Positions 57,759 through 64,000 of a DNA stretch of 64,000 nt are shown here, piece by piece. The notes under the pieces are model-generated. The model saw only the letters and a list, made by a program, of their open reading frames with translations. It searched no databases and was not told where the DNA came from. Source of the DNA: Streptomyces sp. TLI_171 (GTDB taxonomy: Bacteria; Actinomycetota; Actinomycetes; Streptomycetales; Streptomycetaceae); the NCBI RefSeq assembly GCF_003610255.1, contig NZ_RAPS01000001.1:186001-250000 (forward strand), given 5' to 3'. A program made the translations under genes and the position numbers. Positions within the stretch are counted from its first letter, which is position 1. Each line of letters starts with the position of its first letter.

Positions 57759-58738
57759 GTGCCGACGTTGACCTTGTCCTTGGAGACCGCCGACCTGGGT
57801 CGGCTGCGCTGGGCGGTGTCCCGGTGTGGGAGTTGCTGGCTTCGGTCCGGGCGCTGCTGCGGCCGGCGGCGAGTGCGGTGCACCTGCCGTGGCTGTCCGC
57901 GCACCGGGCGGACCAGGTGGTGTCGGGGCCGTCGGTGGCGCGGGAGTTGGCGGCCGGGGCGGCGGGCCGGCTGCCCGGGTTCCTGGCGCCGACGCCGGAC
58001 TCGCCCTTGACGGGGCCCGCGGAGGAGTTGGCGCGGCTCCGGGCGACGCCGGCGGAGCAGGTCAGGCGCGATCTGGCCGCGGTGTACGGCGACCGCCTGC
58101 CCGCCGCCCTGGTGCCGCTGCGGGAGGCGCCGGAGCGTGGACTCGGGGCGCTGGCCGAGGAGTTGGCGGGCTTCTGGGAGCGGGCGCTGGCTCCGTCCTG
58201 GCCCCGGCTCCGCGCGCTGCTGGAGTCGGACATCCACCATCGGGCGCGGGTGCTGACGGAGCGCGGGCCGGCGGCGATGCTGGGCGAGGTCCACCAGGGG
58301 CTGACGTACGACCCGGCGGCGGGGACGCTCCGGGTGGCGCTGCGGTGGTCCGTCCCGGCGGTGGGCGCCGAGCGGTTGGCCGGGCGGGGGCTGGTGCTGG
58401 TGCCGTCGGCGTTCGCCTGGCCGGACGTGTACGTGAAGACGTCCCTCCCGTGGACGCCGGTGATCCGCTATCCGGCGCGCGGGGTGGGCGCCTTGTGGGA
58501 GGCCGCGGCGGCCGCGGACGATCTGGCGGCGGTGCTGGGCGCGTCCCGGGCCCGACTGCTGGACCTGTTGGAGACTCCGGCGGGCACGGTGGAGCTCGCG
58601 CACCGGGCGGGTCTGGCGCCGGGCGGGGTGTCCGCGCATCTGCACCGGCTGGCCCGGGCGGGGCTGGTCGCGCCGCACCGGACCGGCCGCACCGTGCTGT
58701 ACGCCCGGACGGCGCGCGGCGAGGCGCTGTACCGGTGA
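57759..58738 (+). pseudogene. ArsR/DUF5937-type regulator gene with a one-base frameshift
   Basis: The first frame reads MPTLTLSLETADLGRLRWAV (57759 on), the typical N-terminus of these regulators. At CCC (57820-57822) the reading jumps to another frame, VPVWELLASVRALLRPAASA, that runs to 58738 through DLLETPAGTVELAHRAGLAP and GVSAHLHRLARAGLVAPHRT (winged helix). One extra C would restore a 327-residue protein with the family's W-A-V-S-P-V-W-E. It is divergent from the MFS gene and would be its likely regulator. The GTG/ATG start of the shifted frame is not convincing alone. Confidence 0.7.
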
Positions 58739-58744
58739 GCCGGT

Positions 58745-60634
58745 TCAGGCCGGGGGGTGGCTGATCAGGCGGTCGTCCGGGGTGACGGCGAGCAGGCGGC
58801 CGGCGTGCGAGGCGAGCGCGGTGGCCGGGGGGAACGGGGCGGCGGGGCGGAAGGGGTCGTCGGTGAGGGTGGGGGGCCGGCTGAGCAGGCCGTCGGGGCC
58901 GAGCGCGTAGAGGCGGGCGTTGAGGACGGTCAGGGAGTGGACCTTCCCGGCGCCGCCGAGGGCCGTCCAGGGCGCGTCGGGGAGGTGGGCGGGCCGGTGG
59001 TGCAGGGTGTCGTTCTCGGGGGTGACGGCGAACAGGGTGTTGTCGCACAGCGCGAGCGCCGCCGTGCCGGGCGGAACCGGTCCGGCGTCGACCCAGGGGG
59101 CCGGGCCGACGACGGGGTCCCGGTGCACCAGGCGGTCGTCGGCGGTGACGGCGAGCAGGGCCAGCGGCGTCGGGTGGGCGGCCTCGCGGGGGGCGGTGAG
59201 GCAGCGCAGTTCGGTGGCGGCGGGGGTGTCGCAGGGGCGCCAGGGCAGGTTCTGCTCGGAGGGTTCGCGGTGCAGCAGGGTGCGGCCGTCGGCGGCGAGG
59301 GCGAACAGGGTTCCCTCGCAGGCGGCGAGCGCCCGTAGCTGCGGCGCCGGGCCGACGGTGTGCCAGCGGGGGGCGGGGGTGGCGCCGGACAGGCGGTCGA
59401 GGACGTTGCGGGTGACCCGGTCGACGGCCGGATCGTCCAGGGCCCGGCCCCAGTTGATGGTGGCGGCGTTGAAGACGGTGCCGGCGCCGAGTCGGTGGGT
59501 GCCGAGGGTGGCCCAGCCGCCCTGGCCGTAGCTCCGCCAGTGGCGCAGGTCGGCGGTGGCGAGGGCGGCGAAGGAGCGCGGGGTGCCGTCGCGTCCGGTG
59601 GGGCGGGGGACGCCGAGCGACCAGTCGAGTTCGGCGGCGTCGGTCTCGTAGCCGAGGGCGCCGCGGGCGAAGGTGTCGCCGTCGGCGAGGCCGGTGCCCT
59701 CGAACACCCAGTGGTCGGCGAACCGGACGGTGTACGCCTCCCGGCCGATGACCTCCATGCCCGTGCCCCAGGCGCCCGCGCCGTTGCGGAAGCTGACGCC
59801 CGTCATGGTGTTCTCGGGCCGGTCGACCGGGGAGGAGGACCATTCGACGGTGGCCAGGCGGGGGTCGACGGCGGTGACCGGGTCGGCGGCGGCGTCGCGG
59901 TGGCAGACCATGGTGCGTCCGCCGTCCTCCAGCCGGATCTGCCACCAGGCGGTGTTGCCGGCGAACACGGCGAGGTTGCCGCCGCGGCGGACGAAGCCCT
60001 CGACGCTGTCGCGCATGCCGGCGGTCCAGTACTCGTCGTGGCCGTTGACCACCAGCAGGCGGTAGGGGGCGAGCAGGGCGTCGCCGTCGTGCAGGTCGAA
60101 GCCGGAGCAGAACTCGACGGGCCGCCCGGTGCGGTGCAGCCAGTGCAGCAGCGGCTCCTCCCAGCGCTCCGGCGGCGGGCCGCCGCCGGGTGCGTCCAGG
60201 CGGACCCGGGCGGCGCGGTGGGGCTGTTCGGCGAAGTAGATGCTGCGGCCGGGCTGCCCGGCCCGGTGGTAGGCCCGCCAGGTGGCGAACGGGACGGTGA
60301 CCAGGATCGGCGCGGCGGGGCGGGCGGCGCGGACGGCGAACCACACCTCGTGCTCGGCGTCGCGTTCGGGTGCGGGCTGCTCGGGGCGGTGGTCGTGGAA
60401 GCTCGCCCGGTACAGCGAACTCGGCCAGTGGGCGGGCACGTCGAGCTCCCACCGGGTGCCGTGCAGCTCGGCGGCGGCGCGGTCCTCGCCGGACACGGCG
60501 TCGGTGACGACGACCCGTCCGGTGAGCGGCCCGCCGTCGCCGGCGGCGACCTCGAAGCGGATCCGGCCGCCCTGCGCGCACGAGGTGGTGTCCGCCCTGG
60601 CGAGCGGACGGGCGACGGGACGGGGCGCGCTCAT
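58745..60634 (-). CDS. N,N-dimethylformamidase-like protein with tachylectin-like propeller tail
   Basis: The 629-residue protein (no signal) starts at ATG 60634, overlapping the condensation gene's TGA by 4 bases. Residues to about 420 match the N,N-dimethylformamidase large-subunit family: PILVTVPFATWRAYHRAGQP, VEFCSGFDLHDGDALLAPYR, VVNGHDEYWTAGMRDSVEGF, and NLAVFAGNTAWWQIRLEDGG. The last 200 residues contain about five repeats of the LFALAADGRTLLHRE/PW type, as in tachylectin-2 propellers. In an NRPS operon it could cleave, hydrolyse or bind an amide in the product. The true reaction is unknown. Confidence 0.75.
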   Translation of the reverse strand: MSAPRPVARPLARADTTSCAQGGRIRFEVAAGDGGPLTGRVVVTDAVSGEDRAAAELHGTRWELDVPAHWPSSLYRASFHDHRPEQPAPERDAEHEVWFAVRAARPAAPILVTVPFATWRAYHRAGQPGRSIYFAEQPHRAARVRLDAPGGGPPPERWEEPLLHWLHRTGRPVEFCSGFDLHDGDALLAPYRLLVVNGHDEYWTAGMRDSVEGFVRRGGNLAVFAGNTAWWQIRLEDGGRTMVCHRDAAADPVTAVDPRLATVEWSSSPVDRPENTMTGVSFRNGAGAWGTGMEVIGREAYTVRFADHWVFEGTGLADGDTFARGALGYETDAAELDWSLGVPRPTGRDGTPRSFAALATADLRHWRSYGQGGWATLGTHRLGAGTVFNAATINWGRALDDPAVDRVTRNVLDRLSGATPAPRWHTVGPAPQLRALAACEGTLFALAADGRTLLHREPSEQNLPWRPCDTPAATELRCLTAPREAAHPTPLALLAVTADDRLVHRDPVVGPAPWVDAGPVPPGTAALALCDNTLFAVTPENDTLHHRPAHLPDAPWTALGGAGKVHSLTVLNARLYALGPDGLLSRPPTLTDDPFRPAAPFPPATALASHAGRLLAVTPDDRLISHPPA

Positions 60635-62004
60635 CGGAGGGCTCCGGGCAGCTCCGCGACCCGGGGCGGGTCTCCCGCGGCCGAGGCGAGGATCACCCGC
60701 TCCAGGGCGCGCAGGTGGGCGTGGACGGCGTCCTTGGGCAGGTAGGCGGTGTCCGCGGTGAGGGTGACGGTGAGGGTGCTGTCGTCGCCGGTGAGGTGCA
60801 GGCAGTAGCGGCAGGCCACCCGTTCCTGGGTCGCCGGGAAGTCCAGCACGGTGCGGCGGGCGAGCCGGGCCAGGGTGTCGGCGTCCGCGGGTCCGGTGGT
60901 GGGGGGCCGGTCGACCAGGCGCATGTCGTTGAAGCAGCAGTACGGGTGGACCTCGGTGCCGCGTTCCCGGGCGGCGCGTTCGAGGAGCGCGTCCCAGGCC
61001 ACCGGGTCGTAGGAGGCGGCCCGGTAGCCGGCCAGCGCGGCGGGCCAGGCGTCGGCCAGCAGGTCGGTGAACCGGGCGTCCGGGGCGTCGGGGAGGCGGA
61101 GCACGAACAGGGCGTCCTGCGAGAGGGTGCTGACCAGGCTGCGGCGGGCCGCGGCGGCCCGGTTCCCGGCGATCGGCATGACGGCCGCCGCCGGGTGGCC
61201 CTGGCTCGCGGCGACCAGCGCGGCGGCGGCGGTCAGCAGCACGGTGGAGCCGCTCACGCCGTGCGCGACGGCGAGCGCGTCGACCGCGCGGGGCAGGGCG
61301 GCGGACACCAGCCGCCCGGTCCACCAGCGCGGCTGCTCGGGGACGGCGACGGGCGTCGCGAACATGGTGGGCGCCACCGCGGCCAGCCCGTCCGCCCAGT
61401 GGGCGATGGCGGCCTCGCCGGCCCGCCGGCCCTCCGGGGAGTGCTGACGGTGCGCCAGGTCGTGGGGCGTCTCGGTGCAGGGCGGCCCGGCGGTGCCGCG
61501 CCGGGCCAGCAGCCGCAGGTCGCGGACCAGGACCTCGGCGCCGTGCCCGTCGGAGGCCAGGTGGCAGAGGGCGAGGACCACGTGGGTGACCCGACCGCCG
61601 CTGTGCACGGCGCCGAACCGCACCGGCCACTCGCCGGCGTAGTCGAAGCGGCGCGCGGTGAGTTCGTCGTGCAGGTCCGCGGCGGCGCGGGCGGCGGTGG
61701 CGGCGTCGGGGGCCTCGCGGAGTTCGACCTCGACGGCGCCTTCGGCGTGCAGCTGCTGGCGGGGGCCGTCCACCACGCGGGTGCGGAGCGCTTCGTGACG
61801 CTCCATCAGCGCGCCGAGCGCCGTGCCGAGCCGGGGGAGGTCCACGGGCGCGCCGCGGTCGGCGAGCGGCAGCACGCGGCCGAGGTTGAAGTAGTGGTCG
61901 TTGGGCGCGGTCCGCCGGATGGCGTGCCAGATCGCCCGCTGCCCCCAGGTGAGCGGGGCGTCCCCGGAGCGGGCCCCGGCGAAGGGGACCCGCAGCGCGG
62001 TCAT
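60631..62004 (-). CDS. Stand-alone NRPS condensation-domain protein
   Basis: The 457-residue protein is one condensation domain with WGQRAIWHAIRRTAPNDHYF at the start, VVLALCHLASDGHGAEVLVR holding the catalytic HxxxDG (H-L-A-S-D-G; the first His of HHxxxDG is Cys), and SLVSTLSQDALFVLRLPDAP in the latter half. It would join an aminoacyl chain to an acceptor on a carrier protein. As a free C domain it must pick up carriers from other proteins, here the neighbouring PCP and NRPS module. It overlaps both neighbours by 4 bases. Confidence 0.86.
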   Translation of the reverse strand: MTALRVPFAGARSGDAPLTWGQRAIWHAIRRTAPNDHYFNLGRVLPLADRGAPVDLPRLGTALGALMERHEALRTRVVDGPRQQLHAEGAVEVELREAPDAATAARAAADLHDELTARRFDYAGEWPVRFGAVHSGGRVTHVVLALCHLASDGHGAEVLVRDLRLLARRGTAGPPCTETPHDLAHRQHSPEGRRAGEAAIAHWADGLAAVAPTMFATPVAVPEQPRWWTGRLVSAALPRAVDALAVAHGVSGSTVLLTAAAALVAASQGHPAAAVMPIAGNRAAAARRSLVSTLSQDALFVLRLPDAPDARFTDLLADAWPAALAGYRAASYDPVAWDALLERAARERGTEVHPYCCFNDMRLVDRPPTTGPADADTLARLARRTVLDFPATQERVACRYCLHLTGDDSTLTVTLTADTAYLPKDAVHAHLRALERVILASAAGDPPRVAELPGALR

Positions 62005-62252
62005 CGGGTACCGCCGAGCTCCCGCACGTGCGCGGTGAGCCCGTCGAGTCCGGCGGTGTACAGGGTGCGGTCGGCGAGGTCGACGAAGACGCCGAACTCC
62101 TCCTCCAGGCTGTCGGCGAGCCGCAGCAGGGACAGCGAGCTGACGCCGAGGGCGGTGAGCGGCGCGGTGGAGTCGAGCAGCTCCGGGACGCCCACCGTGC
62201 CGTCGGTGGCGCGGGAGACGAGTTCGGCGACGCTGCGCCGCAGGTCGCTCAT
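62001..62252 (-). CDS. Stand-alone peptidyl carrier protein
   Basis: The 83-residue protein starts at ATG 62252 and has the phosphopantetheine site LTALGVSSLSLLRLADSLEE, with the Ser in LGVSSL. The helices around it ([40 protein letters not shown]) complete a PCP/ACP fold. It would carry the amino acid or chain for the freestanding C domain. It overlaps both the C gene (ATGA) and the MbtH gene. Confidence 0.86.
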   Translation of the reverse strand: MSDLRRSVAELVSRATDGTVGVPELLDSTAPLTALGVSSLSLLRLADSLEEEFGVFVDLADRTLYTAGLDGLTAHVRELGGTR

Positions 62253-62458
62253 CGGGCGTCCGCGCGGGCGGCGAGGCTGCGGCGCAGGCCGAGCGGGCGG
62301 ATGTCGGGCCAGACCCGGTCGACGTGCGCCGAGCATTCGGCCTCGGTGCCGGCGAAGCCCTCGGCGCGCCAGCCGGCGGGCAGCGGGGCGCCTTCGGGCC
62401 ACAGGGCGTGCTGTTCCTCGTCGTTGACGGCGACCAGGTAGCGGATCTCGGTGCTCAT
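62249..62458 (-). CDS. MbtH-family NRPS accessory protein
   Basis: The 69-residue protein carries [20 protein letters not shown] then PAGWRAEGF (the NxExQxSxWP signature, Ala for Ser) and [16 protein letters not shown] (the WTDxRPxSL region, with Pro and Gly changes). MbtH proteins bind and activate adenylation domains. It overlaps the NRPS start by 4 bases and the PCP start by 4, so all three are made together. Confidence 0.88.
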   Translation of the reverse strand: MSTEIRYLVAVNDEEQHALWPEGAPLPAGWRAEGFAGTEAECSAHVDRVWPDIRPLGLRRSLAARADAR

Positions 62459-64000
62459 CGGGCTGCTCCTTGCAGGGCGCGGACGGCGGCTGCGACGCCG
62501 CGGGCCGTGGGTTCGTCGAAGAAGACGTCCAGCGGGACGTCGACGCTGAGGGTGCGGGAGATGCGGGCGGCCATCGCGGTGATGGTCAGCGAGTGGCCGC
62601 CGAGGTCGAACAGGTCCTCGTCGGGGCCGAGGTCGTCCAGTTCGAGGACTTCGGACCAGATGGCGAGCACCGCGGCGAGCGTCGCGTCCTCCGACCGGTC
62701 GGCGAGGTCGGCGGCGGCGGGCGCGGGTTCGGCGCGGGCGGGGGCGGGTTGGGGCAGCGCGGCCCGGTCGAGCTTGCCGTTGGGGGTGAGCGGGAACGCG
62801 TCCAGCGCCAGGTAGGCGGTGGGCAGCACGGCGGCGGGGAGGGTTTCGGCGAGGTGGGCGCGCAGGTCGGCGGCGGTGGGCGCGGCTCCGGTCGGAACGA
62901 GGTAGGCGACCAGCTGGTCCGTCCCGTGCAGGGCGGCGGCGGCCTGGGCGACGGCCGGGTGGGTGGCGAGGCGGGCCTCGATCTCGCCGAGTTCGATGCG
63001 GTGGCCGCGGATCTTGACCTGGCTGTCGGAGCGCCCGAGGTACTCCAGCGCGCCGCCGGGCGAGCGCCGCGCCAGGTCGCCGGTGCGGTACATCCGGGAT
63101 CCCGCGGGGCCGTAGGGGTCGGGCAGGAAGCGGCTCGCGGTGAGGCCGGGGCGGCCGAGGTAGCCGTGGGCGACGCCGTCGCCGGCCAGGTAGAGCTCGC
63201 CCGGGATGCCGTACGGGACGGGCCGCAGCCGCTCGTCGAGGAGGTAGAGGCGGGTGTTGTCCAGGGGCCGGCCGAGGGTGACGGCGCGGTCCGGGCCGAG
63301 CGCGGGGTCGGCGCAGCTGGACCAGATGGTGGTCTCGGTGGGCCCGTACACGTTGACCAGGCGGGCGGTGGCGGCCGTCAGGGCGGCGGCGAGCGGGGCG
63401 GGGAGCGCTTCGCCGCCGGTGAGGGCGGTGAGGCGGGTGCCGGTGAGGCCGGCGTCGAGCAGCAGCCGCCAGCCGCTGGGGGTGGCCTGGACGTGGGTGA
63501 CCTGCTGACGGCGAATCAGTTCCAGCAGGGCGGGTCCGTCGCGGTGGGCGTCCTCGGGGGTGAGGACGACGCGGCCGCCCGTGACGAGCGGAAGCAGGAG
63601 TTCGACGGCGGAGATGTCGAAGGACAGCGAGGTGAGGGCGAGCCAGCGGTCGGCCGGGGTGGCGCCGAGCCGGTCACGCAGGCTGCCGAGCACGTTGGCC
63701 AGCGCGGAGTGCGGGATCTCGACGCCCTTGGGGCGGCCGGTGGAGCCGGAGGTGTACAGCACGTAGGCGGGCAGCGCGGGGTGCGGCGCCGGGGGCAGCG
63801 GCGGGGTGTCCGCGCTGCGGGGCGCCAGGTCGGCGGGCGTCAGGTCGCCGGGCTGCTCGGGGCTGCGGGTGATCCGCAGGGTGAGGGCGGCGTCCGTGCG
63901 CAGGTGGGCCAGGCGCTCGGCGGGGTAGCCGGGGTCGAGCGGGAGGTAGGCGGCGCCGGTGGCCATGGTGGCGAGGACGGCGACGAGCTGGTCGAGTCCG
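62455..64000 (-). CDS. Non-ribosomal peptide synthetase, adenylation-PCP module (partial, N-terminus outside window)
   Basis: About 515 residues are visible, the frame running off the right edge (upstream). A-domain motifs in order: [35 protein letters not shown] (A3), [20 protein letters not shown] (A4), [12 protein letters not shown] (A5), [20 protein letters not shown] (A6-like), [20 protein letters not shown] (A7), [15 protein letters not shown] (A8), [10 protein letters not shown] (A10). It ends in a PCP with [15 protein letters not shown]. The eight-or-so pocket residues read D-I-V-Q-L-G-V-I-W-K by eye, from which no substrate can be named with confidence. Confidence 0.9.
   Translation of the reverse strand, partial: GLDQLVAVLATMATGAAYLPLDPGYPAERLAHLRTDAALTLRITRSPEQPGDLTPADLAPRSADTPPLPPAPHPALPAYVLYTSGSTGRPKGVEIPHSALANVLGSLRDRLGATPADRWLALTSLSFDISAVELLLPLVTGGRVVLTPEDAHRDGPALLELIRRQQVTHVQATPSGWRLLLDAGLTGTRLTALTGGEALPAPLAAALTAATARLVNVYGPTETTIWSSCADPALGPDRAVTLGRPLDNTRLYLLDERLRPVPYGIPGELYLAGDGVAHGYLGRPGLTASRFLPDPYGPAGSRMYRTGDLARRSPGGALEYLGRSDSQVKIRGHRIELGEIEARLATHPAVAQAAAALHGTDQLVAYLVPTGAAPTAADLRAHLAETLPAAVLPTAYLALDAFPLTPNGKLDRAALPQPAPARAEPAPAAADLADRSEDATLAAVLAIWSEVLELDDLGPDEDLFDLGGHSLTITAMAARISRTLSVDVPLDVFFDEPTARGVAAAVRALQGAAR

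Noticed and set aside
1-64000. tRNA, rRNA, riboswitch or replication origin
   Set aside because: Reading both strands gave no cloverleaf with TTCRA loop, no rRNA core words, no DnaA-box cluster and no recognisable riboswitch.

Overview
The window is GC-rich chromosomal DNA (third codon positions almost all G or C) of a sporulating actinomycete, most likely Streptomyces or Kitasatospora. Signs are an SsgA-like sporulation protein, LCP (LytR-CpsA-Psr) wall ligase, DUF2809, DUF6542, DUF2252, DUF1906, F420-type oxidoreductases and a Ceb-type sugar importer. It reads as an accessory, arm-like region: short transcription units in mixed orientation, two insertion-sequence traces and many broken genes. 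No rRNA, tRNA or CRISPR was seen.

Layout. 1-6.8 kb: small zinc-ribbon and secreted proteins, a macro-domain protein, an SsgA-like protein, a decayed IS630 relic (3.85-4.04 kb) and a complete IS5-type element (4766-5863). 6.8-16.6 kb: envelope and secreted functions, namely a histidine acid phosphatase, a DUF1906 lysozyme-like protein, a BlaI/M56 regulatory pair, an LCP ligase with DUF6542, a lytic transglycosylase-like protein, an EF-hand protein and a VIT1-type transporter. 16.6-28.4 kb: a baeRF3 protein, a frameshifted 2H phosphoesterase, a zinc metallopeptidase, a divergent epoxide hydrolase/MarR pair with an operator, a serine hydrolase, and a divergent pair made of a macro-domain protein and a uracil-DNA-glycosylase/ADP-ribosyltransferase fusion. 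That last pair is the most unusual locus. 28.4-38.4 kb: PPOX oxidoreductase, DUF2252 kinase-like protein, MarR/LLM pair, ATP-grasp protein, a P450 with an altered ExxR motif plus its ferredoxin, SDR and MerR.

38.5-51.3 kb is a glucan-utilisation island: a LacI regulator, a DUF1996 carbohydrate-binding protein, a giant GH16/TIM-barrel glucanase, a three-gene ABC importer and a GH3 beta-glucosidase. It is tied together by three copies of one 14-bp operator. 52.2-55.7 kb adds GH27 alpha-galactosidase and GH54 arabinofuranosidase, both with ricin-type lectin tails, behind a different LacI-type operator. 55.8-58.7 kb holds a TmrB-like ATPase, an MFS exporter and a regulator. From 58.7 kb to the end there is a tightly overlapping minus-strand NRPS operon: adenylation-PCP module (running off the window), MbtH-like protein, free PCP, free condensation domain, and a DMFase-like protein with a predicted propeller tail.

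Several conserved genes are broken by single-base indels in G or C runs (about 2620, 14600-14940, 18730, 23775 and 57821). These could be real decay or consensus sequencing errors; the underlying reads would decide.
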